Shown here: positions 46,754 through 59,329 of the stretch, piece after piece
Numbering within the stretch: the first letter of the stretch is position 1
Layout: each line of letters starts with the position of its first letter
Origin: Allium sativum
Taxonomy: Eukaryota > Streptophyta > Magnoliopsida > Asparagales > Amaryllidaceae
Assembly: GCA_030737875.1 (NCBI GenBank)
Contig: CM060915.1
Coordinates: forward strand, 635,688,786-635,752,785
Reading direction: 5' to 3'
Length of the DNA stretch: 64,000 nt
Program-made: the position numbers and the translations under genes
The notes under the pieces: model-generated
Database searches by the model: none
Seen by the model: only the letters and a program-made list of their open reading frames with translations
Told to the model about the DNA's origin: nothing

Positions 46754-49161
46754 TGTAACGACCCGGAAAATCTGAACCAATTTTTTTTTTTTTTAAATTG
46801 GCTAAAATAGTGGATTTTAAATATTTAAAATAAATATTTTGAATAATAGCAATGAAAACTGAGTTTGAATCGACAATTGAAAAGGAATATAATTAATTCT
46901 AATTATAAACAAGGCCTGAAATGGCGTGGTAATTTCAAAATTTGAATCCAAACTTCAACTGACTGTACCGGGTGCAAAACAAAGCGGATTTGAATGAAAC
47001 CAAAAATATTTAAATCTGTTAGTGGATACCTTTCTAACGAATCTGAAAAATCGAAGTTTCATAGCGGAAAGCAAAATTTATGGCCAAATGAATTTTCAGA
47101 AAGGTCGCTATGGATTTTATATAGCCCGTGAAATTGGCCATTTTGCAAACGACCTCGGAATTCGACGAAACCACTTTTGTTGGATCCGAGATGTGAAGTT
47201 ACTGCTAGGTTTCAAATTTCATAATTTTTAAAGCTAGTATGTGAGCGTGACAAAGGAAAATGTGTTTTGGTCAATTACAGTTAAATTGGATCGACCAGAA
47301 ATGGGCCTTTTTGCAAACGGCCTCAGAATTCGACGAAACTAGTTTTGTTGGGACCGTATCATCAAAACATAGCTAAATTTATTTTTCTGGAATTTTTCGA
47401 ATCAGTTTGTGGCCCTAGCCAATTGAAATGTACGTTCAAATCGAATATTGAATGTTTTATATTTTAATTCGAAGAAAAACTGACTGAAACATTCGAATGG
47501 GCCTTCGAAACATATCCCATTGTGTTCGGAATGGGGGTAAAACACTAGGGACGACAGTCGTTGGGTTTGGATTGGAGGTCGTGTCAGAAAACCCTTTTTA
47601 AAACCCCCCGACCAATCAAATTATTTCTTCATAATTTAAATAAAATAAAAAAAATCAAAAAAAACCCCGTAGCCATCGCGATCGACGACGGCTGGCTTTC
47701 CTCCCTTCCGTTCCATTTTCTGGCGAATCCGTTCACCTTTAGCCCCCACTCCAGTTAAGCTTTTTGAAGCTCTCCCCTCCCTCGTTAAATCCATACCCGT
47801 TAGCCTCCATCTCGTCGCCTGTACGAGGAGCACAACCGCCACGAAGTGAGCCCGCGTCGCACCTCCTAGCGCCGCCAGCAGGGGATCGAACCAAGGGTGG
47901 CACACTTCACCGAAAACCCCTTTCGAAGCTCTATAACGCTGCGTAGTCTGATCGGCCTCAAGACAAGCGGATTGAGCATAGATTGGAAACCTAGTTTTGA
48001 ACGACGAAGGAGGTAACGGCTGGTTAATTTTAAATTGATTTTTACACTTTTAAGCGTTGCAAACTTGTAAAAATCATATCTTTTTCGTTTCTTGATGAAA
48101 TTCAGTGAAACAAGAGACAGTGGACTCGTGTGGACGTCTTCTACATTCTAGAAGAGACCGCATATTTTTCTGAGCCTTCTATGTGAAGCCGAAGGAGCCA
48201 TTCGTTGGCTCGTTTACGCCCCATAGGGCGGGGAAACGCAGTGTTCAGGCATAATAATCCACATCAGTGGACCGACCCTGACGATCCAAGGGGCAGTTGC
48301 GGCTGTTCCTGAGGGTCGGGCTAGAGCGTCTCGAATTCAGCGAGGACGATCCCTTGCCTCGGTTCATGACGGAAATCCAATTTCTAAATACGTGACTGTG
48401 CGGTTTTGATTGTATACCTATATATGGCGACATTGTGGTATGGGGCATTAATGCCATCTATGATTGATACTTATGATTTGAAATTGTTTTTGAAACATAT
48501 AAACACTAGTAATAATATCAAATGCTTTTGTTTTATTCGTATCAAGCATATCTTGGCCATTATAAGGTAAAAATTCTATCCTCCGGTTTGCGTTGCATTG
48601 TGTGATGGGAACTGAGTCTTATAATGGCTTCATTTTTATAAAAAGCATTTCGATGTTTAAAAGAATGATTTGTTTTAAAGCACTGGCAATCCGATGGAGT
48701 AAACCCGTTCCACGAAAGTGGCGTGGTCCTGTGATTAGCCATATTATAAATGTGTTGAGTAGATTTCTCATACCAGTCCCATGACTGACTCGTAGTTTGT
48801 TTCACTTTCAAACTCGGGTGCCCCTTTTCTACACGGGCAGCCTTGTATTCAGGTTTTTGCTAGCTCTTTCTGGATAGATGGAGCTGAAGATGGATTCTAT
48901 TATTTATCTCTTTTTATGCTGTTCAGCTCCTATTGTACATTATGTTTGTTTTCCGCTTTAGACATATATGTATAGCTGAACTGCATTTGTACTAAGTATG
49001 ATCCTGTATACTGTGTAACTCCGATGATTACGTTTATCCAGTGTAATCTATTGTTCATTACCTGGTGTATTTATTTATTTCTGTTTTGCTATTATCTGTT
49101 TATGTGTTATATTCCAAAGATTACCCTTGTCACCGTCAGTACGGGATTTGGGGTCGTCACA
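46754..49161 (+). repeat. 3' LTR of element B (2408 bp, internally deleted)
   Basis: It matches 36004-37433 and then 40077-41058 of the 5' LTR; the 2643 bases between them are missing. The join is at about 48180, GAGCCTTCT|ATGTGAAG, with CT shared by both sides. The array region and duplicated module are therefore absent here. Confidence 0.92.
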
Positions 49162-49166
49162 AACAT
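49162..49166. repeat. TSD of element B, right copy (AACAT)
   Basis: Exact repeat of 35999-36003. Confidence 0.93.
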
Positions 49167-49189
49167 AATGCCAGTTCGAAGTACAACCT

Positions 49190-49530
49190 AATAGGTTAAT
49201 GGGAATAGGCATAGGTCACTGACTACAATAGTTATAGGCAATTAACCACAATAGTCGTGGGCGATTAATCACAGTAGTTTCTTAATCAATGTCATAGGCA
49301 ATAGTCTCATAGTCATAAATCTTGGTAATAGGCTCATAGTCATGAATCATATGCAATAGTCTCAAAATTATGAATCATAGTCATAGTCATAGGCAACAGT
49401 CTTATAGTCATATGTAATAGTCTCTTTGTCATGGATCATAGTCATAGGCGATAGTTTCATGGGCAACAGTTTCATAGTCATAGTCTTAGGCAAAAGTCCC
49501 ATAATCATAGTCATTGGCAATTAGCCACAA
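49190..49530. repeat. Short degenerate repeat around CATAGTCATAGGCAATAGTC
   Basis: About ten to twelve units of 20-35 bases. Confidence 0.8.
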
Positions 49531-50041
49531 TAAGTTCTAGGCCACAATCGAGAATCAGGTCCAAAGGCATAGATAACGTTAGATTTGACATAAGCACGAA
49601 TCAAAGATAATTAACTTGCAAATTGGTATAGTTCTATATTTTGATTCATTACATTCACAATTCCAATTACACATTCAAATCTAAGGAATAACCGAACTTA
49701 CAGTGATCGGTTTAGAAAAGGATAATAAGATAGCATTGTGGTGATTTGCTATGATTCGCGTGACGTTGCTCGAAGCCGTTGGATTAACCCTTGATTCCCT
49801 TCTTGAAGCTTTAACTTGATTTGAATCTCCAATTTGAAGAAGAACTATAACTTGTTTTAATGGAGAATAAGATTTATTTTAATTAGGATTGAGGCAGTGT
49901 ATAGGCGTAATGAAGTTGTGTGGAGAAAGTGAAGTTTGGGGCGTTTATATAGCGTAGAACTCATGAATTTGGTCCAGAAATCAGCTCGGATACATAAAAA
50001 TGAATTCTGCCTCGGATCTGGAAAAACAGGGCAGGTTGACT

Positions 50042-50100
50042 CCCAGGTCGACCCCCAGGTCGGCCTATAAGGGGGAGGTCGACCCCCTGGTCGACCTGGG
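50042..50100. repeat. GC-rich hairpin with GTCGACC boxes
   Basis: CCCAGGTCGACC (50042-50053) and GGTCGACCTGGG (50089-50100) are perfect 12 bp inverted repeats. The loop holds a further CCCAGGTCGGCC and a GGTCGACCCCC that can pair in competing ways. Confidence 0.85.
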
Positions 50101-50371
50101 TCCTGGTCGGGAAATTTCCCGCCCAGCCCGCTTCTGGGTTCTGTTTTGAATTTTGAATTTAGTTTTGAGCTGTTTTCTTTATTTGAGCTGAAACTTCCGA
50201 AGGCCATAACTTCTTCATACGAAGTCCGATTCATGCAAACTCAGACTCTATCTCAAGCAGAATTCCGAGATGAACGCAATGGCATAACCCGTTTCCCTTA
50301 ATTCTTCTCTTAAAAATTAAGTATACGTTGATTTGTTACATTAACGTTTACAGAAAATACGGGTTGTTACA

Positions 50372-51306
50372 TTTACCTTCTAATGGTAAAAAATGCTTGA
50401 TACGATAAAATGGATTTGATATTATTATTTGTGTATATATGTTTCAAAAACATTTCAATCATAGTGTATTAATCATAGACGACGTTGCTACCATATACTA
50501 TGTTGCCATACTAGTTCTACAATCAAAACCGCATGATGTCGTAGTGGAAGTTGGGTTTCCATCAAGAGTCATGGCTAGGAACGATCTCCTTACCGATTCG
50601 AGACACTCTAGCATTGTCTCAGGATTCGGACGCTGGCGAACCCTTGGATCCTGCAGGGCCGGTCCACAAATACTTTAGTGGATTAGTTATGCCTGAACAC
50701 ACGCTTTCCGTTCCTATTGGACCTATAATACGATCATTGGCGACCGATAAATTCGAGGCCTCGAAAATTCCATCATCCACATAAGTAAAATGTCAGGGCG
50801 TGTAAAACCCTGATACCACTTCTAGCTAGAAAGAAACGTGCGCACTCCCTGCGTTCCCTTGCTCTGATTCTGACTCTTATCGGGGTATGAGGCTCGTGAA
50901 GTCATGCTATACACAAAGTTATGCCGAAATAGGCTATGCTTTGATCATCATCCATAAGGCTCTGCTTTTCAACAAAAAGCCTTGATCATTTGCATCATGG
51001 CATGCCACATTGACAGATCACGCCATGCGATTGATAACTAACAATATATAACCTCTGATCCCGTACGTCTCAGAGAAGGGTGTTAAGCAAGAGAATAAAT
51101 TCTCCGCCACCACAGATATATATTAAATAGAAATCAATTTAATTTACATGGAATGAAATTCAATGTCAGATACACACCATTAACAAGTCCGTTCTGCGTT
51201 TGAACGAAATCAGAGTCACCTTATTCCTCGTCCCGTATGTCCAATATGGAAGTGAGGTGCTCTCATATCCGGACAATCAACAAGTACGTCCGGACAAACT
51301 AGCACT
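50372..51306 (-). mobile_element. LTR D, 3' part (minus strand), truncated
   Basis: Minus-strand sequence matches the 3' block of B and C: GTGTTCAGGCATAA, GTGGACCGGCCCTG, GATCCAAGGG, GAAACCCAACTTCC and GCGGTTTTGATTGTA. It stops at about 50372 in the part equivalent to 40463 of B, just where E begins, so roughly the last 500-600 bases are missing. Continues at 57838 after solo LTR C. Confidence 0.75.
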
Positions 51307-51311
51307 TTAAC
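51307..51311. repeat. TSD of solo LTR C, left copy (TTAAC)
   Basis: Exact repeat at 57833-57837. Confidence 0.88.
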
Positions 51312-52559
51312 TGTAACAACAACCCATAAAATCCAAACTAATTTAAAAAATTTATTTTGGCAATTTTAATGAATTTTGAATATTTAAAATCAATTATTTT
51401 AAATAATTACGGCAAGAAATTTAATTTGAATAGAATTAGAACGTATATATTTATTTGAATCGATATTAGAATATAAATATTTATTTTTAGTTATAAAAGG
51501 AATTCAAAATGGCGCGGTAGTTTGAAAATTCGATTTCAAATTTCAAATGAATGCACAGGATTAAAAATAAACCGGATTTTAGCGAAACCAAAGATATTAG
51601 AATCTATTTGAAAAAATATTTCCAATGAATCCGAAAAATTGAAATTTTATAGCGGGGATAAAAAGTTATGCCCAGTTGAAAATTCAGTATAGTCGCTATG
51701 GAAATATAGCCCTTAAAAATGGAAATGTTGCAAACGACCTCCGTTTTTTATGAAACCACTTTTGTTGGATCCGGGATGTCATGTTATTGCTTAATTCCAA
51801 TTTTCATAATTTTTGGAATCGATATGTGAGCATGGTGAAGTTAAACGTGTTTTGACAGTTTTAGTCAATTTTAATCGACTGGAAAATGACCATTTTTCTA
51901 ACGGCCTCCAAATTTAGCGAAATTAGTTTTGTTAGGACCGTATCGTCGATACAAAGCTAGAAATAATTCTTTTGAAATTTTCAGAGTCAGTATGTGGCCC
52001 CGATAATATAAAATGTACGTTTAAAATTGAATATATAGATTTATATTTTAATTTAAATGAAAATTGATCGAAACGATGGAATTGGCTTACGAAACATATC
52101 CCATTGTGTTTGGAATAGGGGTAATTAGCTAGGAGCGACAGTCGTTGGGCTTGGTCTGGAGTTCGTTAGAAAAGTCAATTTTTTTGGAAAATAAATAAAT
52201 AAATATATGCCCCTACCCCCCTTTCCTTCTCCCCCTTTCAGATCTGAAAATAGAAAAAAAACAAAACGCGTCGCTCCTCCAAGCCTCCCACCGTCGCACG
52301 CCGCCACCATGTGCCGCGCTCTCCGCCGGCCATCACCCCTACCGCCGGACCCCTCTTCCCTCCGTGCCTCCTCTTTCTCCACTGAAAAAAAACCCATAGC
52401 CTGAAAACCCTTGAACCCAACGCCCTGGCCCACCATTGCCCCGCCGCCGCCACTTACGCCTCCTCCTTGCCTCCGCACTGACCACAAGACCCTGGCGCCC
52501 GCCCCTTGGCCACTTCAGCACCACTGTATGGGCCCCGCTAAGGGAAAAGGTGATTTTTA

Positions 52560-53245
52560 ATATATAAAAACGTGGTTTTCTTTCCATTTTTTATAACTTG
52601 GTTTGCATTTTATTTTTTGATTTTTATATAAAATGCAAATAGAAAATGTGATTTCTATTTATAGAAAATGCATATAAAAGTTAGATTTTTATTTATATGA
52701 ATATAAATTTAAAGACGAGATTTATATAAATATAAAAGACTGAATTTTTGAAAGAAATAAAGATTTGATTTTTCTTAGGAAAAAGATTTGATTTTTTTTC
52801 TAAGGAAAAAGATTAAATTTTTAGAAATGAAAAGAATATATTTTTATATATGAAAAGAATATATTAAAAAATATATAAAAAAGATTATATTTTTATAATA
52901 GAAAAGACTTAATTTTTATCATGAAGAGAAGAATATAAAAATACGATTTTTATTATGATGTTAACAAAATAAAAATATGAATTTTATTATATAAATAACT
53001 TTATAAAAATATGATCTTTACCTATGTAGTAGCATTATAAAAATATGATTTTTATATATGTAGGGTATTGAAAATCTATTTTTTAGCGATGTGAAAAATA
53101 TAATCTTTTATATACATGTACGATATAAAAATATAATCTTTTCCATAGAAGCAGTGCTATAAAAATATAATTTTTATAATGAAGCAACGATGTAAAAATA
53201 TGATTTATATAAAACTAAATAATAAAAATATGATTTTTACTATGA
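52560..53245 (+). repeat. AT-rich degenerate array in LTR C (AAAAATATGATTTTTAT)
   Basis: Many 25-40 base units around TATAAAAATATGATTTTTAT, directly after the leader. Confidence 0.8.
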
Positions 53246-54974
53246 ACAGCGTGAAAAGGAGTGCGATGGAACAGGCTGAAATCAAAACGAAGTCCGAACC
53301 GTTCAGAAATAGAGAAAGGAGGAGTGGAACCCAAAGGTGAGAACTTCTCACTTTTATTTTATTTTTCTAGTTAAAATATATACTAGGATGCAGACGGTGC
53401 TTAGCAGTGCCCGACACCCATCGTCCACAGACCATGGACGACTTGTTTGTTTGTTTGATTATGTTGTGAAAATTGATTGTGTGATGTGGAATAAAATATT
53501 TTATAGTTAAAAAATATAATTTTTAACGTGTATATAAAATAAATATTCATTAACAAATCGAACGATTTGTCTATGTATACACATTTGACTGATATTGATT
53601 GGGGCGATAAATTTTACACATCGCCCAACTGCACAAATAAAATTCATTATTTGTTGATTGAAACCCCACACACGGGTATTGGGATGATATATGACATACA
53701 CTAGTCCCAATAATTAGTTGTATGTCATTCGATTGGTTGACAGACTGTTATAAACGTTGAATATTTATATTTGATGCTTATGCAGTGTAGAATGCACTTT
53801 GGATGATGGTTGACTGTGTTTGATTGTTGTTGTATACATATTGTATGAAATCCATATAATCACATTATATGGTAATTGATTGTGTCTGATTCCAGTTCAG
53901 AAAGGATGAATATTTTAAAATAACGAATATTTTAAAATAACGAATATTTTAAAATAATATTCAGTAAAAGATCAAAATTTGATTTTGATGTCCGATTTGG
54001 GATGGACACGAATATATTTAAATATATAAAACCATGTTGATTAGATTAACGCCATTTGGACGTGAACGACATTTATATCGATTTTACTCGTTTTTATAAT
54101 GAATATAAAAAAGGAACTGATTTCAAAATCTAATGTTTTGAAAATACTATCATTTATATATCGATGATATGGAATATTCAATTTTGATTGGAAATTGAAT
54201 ATGAAGTTGAAATTGTTTTGAAAACGAATTTAAAACAATTTATAAAATATGTTTTAACTGGAAATCAACGAAATATATATTATATATATTATATAATGGC
54301 CTGAATAGAACGCGCCGCGCTGCGGCAGTTCGCGAATTTCGACCATTGACTTCGAACGGACATTACGGGAGATCCGACCGTCGGATTCTCCTAAAACCGG
54401 AACCGTTGGGTTCGTATCGAAAAGAGCTTTCTAAGAATATTAAAGATTTTAAATCTAACGGTTGGATTTGGAATTATGTCCAAATCAAATTTGGAAAAGG
54501 TTGCCGTAAGTGCAGTTCGATGGCCGGTTATGGAAATCGACTGTACGGGCCTTGATAAAATTATTAAAAATATCAATAATTAGTGTAAAATCATAAGAAA
54601 TGATTTGGAAAGAATTGGGGTCAAAAATCCCATATTCGAAAAGACAAAAATAGATTTTTATCGAAATAAACTAGTTATGAACTAGAATTATAATCCAAAT
54701 ATTTTTAAAATAAATAAGTTGGATTTGAAATGGCTTTAAAAATAACCAGAATTTCCAATATATGAATTGGAATGGATTTAAATCGAAATTATCTTCGAAA
54801 TATTTCGATATTGGATCCCGTGATTATATGGATATTGTGGAGGAATTTGGAAGATATAGATATATCGTTATTCCAATACGATATTTGTTGATTTCAGAAT
54901 TTGATATTGAATATAAGCCGATATATTTTCTATTTAGAGCCTTGTATTTAATATCAAATTGGATTTTGGGTTTG

Positions 54975-55760
54975 TCATGAATGGTATCTAAAAATAATAC
55001 AGTTCTAAAACCCAATGGAGTTAAGAAAATTATAAATTGACTGGAGATTAGTTAAGTTGAATGGTTTCCTGAGTATTGATCTGATATTGGTTTCGGCCTT
55101 CGGGGTTAACACTTAGGGAATTGTCCTCTTACTAATTTACAGTTAGAGGCTGATGGAATGTGAATTGGGTTTGTTGTGAACTGTGTTTTAGCGACATTCG
55201 TTCTTTAACCCGATTTACAGTGAAATAGGATTTGGAATTTATAAATCTTTTGTTAAGATCTAAAGGAGATTTTCCAAAGTAAAGTTTTCCAATTTAACAT
55301 ATTAAATTGGAATTGAATGGAATTCGATTTGGTAATAATCGAAGTAAGCTTCTGTAGAGGAAAACAATTAATATATATGAATTTATAAGGGCCTTGTCGT
55401 TATTCCATTTATATTATCAGTTGGATATGGAAGTTTATATCGATGATATATATCAATTTGTTTTTCATGAAGATTCCATTGTTAATGGAATGTGATTTTG
55501 GATTGTTGTGAATGGTATCTTTAATAATACTATTTTCAGACCCAAAGGAGTTAAGAAAATCATAAACTAACTAGAGATTAGTTAAGTTGAATGGTTTCCT
55601 GGGTATTGATCTGATGTTGGTTTCGACCTTCGGGGTTAATACTTAGGGAATTGTTCACTTGCCAATTTACGGTTAAAGGGTGATGGAATGGAATGTGATT
55701 TTGGGTTTATTATGAACGGTGTTTTAAAGGACGTTGGTTCTTTAACGCAGTTAAAGACAG
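54975..55760 (+). repeat. Duplicated block in LTR C, spacing about 540
   Basis: GAATGGTATCT, GGAGTTAAGAAAAT, GAGATTAGTTAAGTTGAATG, TTGGTTTCGRCCTTCGGGGT and a stretch ending GTTCTTTAAC occur twice, from about 54978 and 55516. Confidence 0.85.
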
Positions 55761-57832
55761 GATATGATTTCCCAAGTTAAACAATCATTAATACTGATTT
55801 TTGGGAAGATTAAAACCAAGTGGAGTTTAAATGAATCTTTAATTATATTAAAATGATCGAGAATGGAGTACCACCAGTTTTACTTCAGGCGATAGTTAAA
55901 TCTTTAATTAGATTTGAACGAGAAATGGTAATTGAATTTACGGATAACACCGTGGTGTTAGATATGAAGTATTACTAGTTTTGCTTCGTGGGATGAATAG
56001 GTTGGGATTGGGAGATCAACAGATGATTACTTTGGTAAGGTGCGCTAATCCCGATTAGTTTGGATAAACCATAATTTGGTTTGAATTGATATTCAAGGAA
56101 TATTAAAGAATAAATTTAAAGAATTTATCTTTGATAAAATTAATGGGACACTTTCCCAAAGTAAAAGAATACTTGAATAAAGGAATATTCTGGATTGGAA
56201 TGAGGCGTATGTTGTGTTTTTATAGCACTTGTTTATTATACACGCGAGTTATTCAGAAAGACCGGGTTTATCCCATTCTGAATAACTGATTCGACGATAT
56301 GCCGAGGATGAAGACGGTGGTTGAAGACCGGAGGTCTTCACATCGTTTGGATGATTACTGATGTCTTGATTGGGTTGTACACCCACGACGAGTTAATAAG
56401 TGGTGATCATCCAGATGTACTTGGAGATCGACGGATATGCGAGGGCCTCTCCCCTGAATTGGACATATGGGGGAGGAATAAGGTGCCTCCGGTTTCGTTC
56501 AGACCCGGAATGAACTTGTAAATGGATGTGTGTCTGACATCGAATTTCATTCTGTGTGATTGATAGACATCGATTGCATAGCATGAATTGCCTGTGTGGC
56601 ATGCTGAGATGCAAATGATCAAGGCTTCTGTTGAAAAGCAGGGTCTTGTGGTTGATGATCAAAGCACGGCCTTTGTGGCATAGCTTTGTGTAGTGTTAAT
56701 TCGCGAGCCTCACACCCCGGTGTAAACCAGAAACGGGAGAGGACTTCAGGGAGGACATGCGTTTTCTTCTAGCTAGGAGTGGTGTTTTGGGTTTTACACG
56801 CCCGGAAATTTTACTTATGTGAATGATGGGTAGCGAGGCGCCTCGGTTATATCGGTCGTTCCGGGGCCGATAGTTTGGTCGGGATATGACCAGTTTACAC
56901 CCCATAGGGCGGGGAAACACATTGTTCAGGCATTTTAATCCACTCTGTGTGGACCGGCCCTGACGATCCAAGGGCTCACCAGTGTCTGGGTCCTGAGACA
57001 TGGGCTAGATTGTCTTGAAGTGGTTCGGACGATCCCTTTCCTTGGTTCACAGATGGAAATCCAACTTCCAATACGTGACATTTGCGGTTTTGATTGTAGA
57101 GCCTAGTATTGGCGACATGATATATGGTACCCATGCCGTCTAGGATTGATACATTTATATTTGAAGTTGTTTTATACACTATGCACTTATAATAGTATCA
57201 AATGATTTGTTTTAACGTACCAAGCATGTTTGGCTATTATAAGGGAAAACTCTATCCTCCGGCTTGCGTTGCATTGTGTGATTGGACCTAGGTCTTATAA
57301 TAGCTTCATTTTTCCAAAAAGGATTGCGCTGTTTTGTTATTTGCACTGGTATTCTTGGGAGAAAACCCGTTCCGTGTTATACGGTGTGGTCCCTTGATAT
57401 ATCTAATTTTAAAGTGAAGTTTTAAATAATTGTTTTAGTTCTCACACCAGTCACATGACTGACCTAGAGTTTATTGTTTTAACCTTAACTCTGAGTGCCT
57501 CTATTTTCCACATGGGCAGCTAGTAGTTTTGGTTTTGCAGATTTATATTCACAAGATCCTGGTTTACAGCTGGAATGATATTCGGAAAGCTCTGTATCGG
57601 GGTATCTCTTTCAGTTGTGTTTTGTATTAATTTTCGGCTGCTATGTATTTAAATGTAATTTAAATCTCAGATATTGATCAAATGTATATGATTCATTCAT
57701 ACTCTGTTATATTCTTGCATTCTAATAGAATTTTTGTAGTAAACAATGAAATATTCTTCAGTTTGTGTTCTGATTTGTTGTGTTCTCAAAGCAATCCGGG
57801 CCTTCCTTCACGGGGAAATTCGGGTTGTTATA

Positions 57833-57837
57833 TTAAC
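57833..57837. repeat. TSD of solo LTR C, right copy (TTAAC)
   Basis: Exact repeat of 51307-51311. Confidence 0.88.
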
Positions 57838-59329
57838 CCTTTACTGATAGCTAGCCAATGCCGGGCATCAGTAGTCGCCCATTCGATGTGAAGATCGTCG
57901 GTCTTCAACCACTGCCTTCATCTTCGACTCTTCATCGTCGTAGTAATTATTCGGAATGGGTTAAACTCGGTCTTTCCGAGTAACTCACGTATTTTATAAT
58001 AAAAATCAGGTGTTATAAAGACACATCATACGCCTCATTCCAATTCAGAATATTCTTTTAAATAAATATTAATATCATTAGGGAAATGATCCCCTCAATT
58101 TATCAAAGATAAATCTTTTAAATTTATTCTTAAATCTTCTTTTTAGAGACTCGTTAAAACTCCAATTTTATTTATAATATCAAAACCATTACTTTATGAT
58201 TATTCAGTTTTAAGAAATTAATCTTGTCTTTAACTGAGTTAAAGAATTAATGTCATTTAAAAACATTGTTCACGATAAACCCAAAATCATCTTCCATTAA
58301 ATATGGAATTTTCACAGAAATCAAATCAATATATAATTGATATAAATTTCTGTATCGGACTAATAATATAAATGGAATAACGGCAAAGCCTTTTAAATCC
58401 CACATATAGTAACAGTCTTCTTTTACAGAAGCCTATCTCGATTATTGTCAATCGAATTTCCACTTAATTCCAATCTAATATATTAAATTGGAAAACTTAG
58501 CTTTGGAGAATTTTTTTTTAAATCATAATAAAAAGATTTATAAATTCCAAATTATATTTTCACTGTTAATTGGGTTAAAGAACAAATGTCGTTTAAAAAC
58601 ATAATTCACAATAAACCCAATTCACATATCTTTTTATTTCCATTAATAAATATAATTGGAACTCTAAAAATCTTAATTAATTTTTTTTCTTTAATACATG
58701 GCTTTAAGAACAGTGTTATTTAAGACACCATCCATGACAACCCAAAATCCAATTCTTTTATTTAATTCTAATTAAATATTAGTTAATTAGAAGTCATCAT
58801 TAAATCTTAATTTAAAAGATTTATCCTAGTTAATAACTAGTTCATTTTGATAAAAATATATTTTAATCTTTTGTCCATCCAAAACGGATAAAGAAATCAT
58901 CATTTTATCCTTCGTTGAATATCATTTCGAATATTCGTTATTTAAAAATATTCTTTATATAAAAAGATTCTTTATATAAAATATTTCTTTATATTACATC
59001 TAAATATTCTTTATTAAACGATAATCTTTATTTTAAAACATTCTTTATTTAAAAGATATCCTGAATTAGAATGCGACTCAATCAGTTACCATATAATTTC
59101 GGTTATATAGATTTCACACATTGTATGTATACAACAACAAATGATAAATAATCATCAGACCATCCATTCAACATCCAAATGAAATAATAACGCTCATCAC
59201 AGCCTGTCAATCTATCGATTGACATACAAATAAATATTGGGACTAGTGTATATCAATTATCATCCCAATGCCCCTGTGGGGTTTTCATCCAACATCAGTT
59301 CATATAAATAAATAATTAGTTAATGAGTT

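Larger units (their letters stand above)
36004..49161 (+). mobile_element. Element B: Ty3/gypsy chromovirus, probably Tekay/Del type
   Basis: A 13.2 kb element with a perfect TSD, an exact tRNA-iMet PBS, a PPT and a complete order of Gag, protease, RT, RNase H, integrase and chromodomain in one frame (41310-45566). The frame is broken by eight stops but has no visible frameshift. The integrase C-terminal GPF motif and the chromodomain place it among the chromoviruses; very long LTRs with iMet priming suggest the Tekay/Del clade (inference). The 3' LTR lost 2.64 kb after insertion. The LTRs differ by a few percent by eye, so it is older than the Athila-type element. It lies inside LTR E, in the opposite orientation. 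Confidence 0.93.
49167..50371 (-). mobile_element. LTR E, 5' part (minus strand)
   Basis: On the minus strand it starts TGTAACAACCCGTATTTT at 50371; the E end at 32503 gives TGTAACGATACGCATTTT when reversed, so the two ends form an imperfect inverted repeat. A TATA box (TATATAAACGC, minus strand, about 49943-49953) and a GTCGACC-rich hairpin (50042-50100) are present. Short CATAGTCATAGGCAATAGTC repeats fill 49190-49530. The frame 49857-50234 (-), 125 codons, Pro/Arg-rich, has no known domain and overlaps the promoter. Confidence 0.7.
51312..57832 (+). mobile_element. Solo LTR C (6521 bp)
   Basis: It starts TGTAACAACAACCC and ends CGGGTTGTTATA (the final TACA mutated to TATA), with perfect TTAAC on both sides and no PBS, interior or second LTR. 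Parts follow LTR B: 5' module 51500-51720; paired blocks 51731-51850 and 51893-52010; conserved box 52090-52165; TATA-like AAATATATGCC (52200) and GC-rich leader 52205-52545; AT-rich array 52560-53245; module copy 54310-54490; duplicated block 54975-55760; 3' block 56200-57832. Frames in the leader, such as 52207-52404 (Pro-rich, 65 codons), are probably chance. Confidence 0.85.

Noticed and set aside
49857..50234. 125-codon minus-strand frame, Pro/Arg-rich
   Set aside because: It spans the GTCGACC hairpin and the TATA region of LTR E; no known domain.
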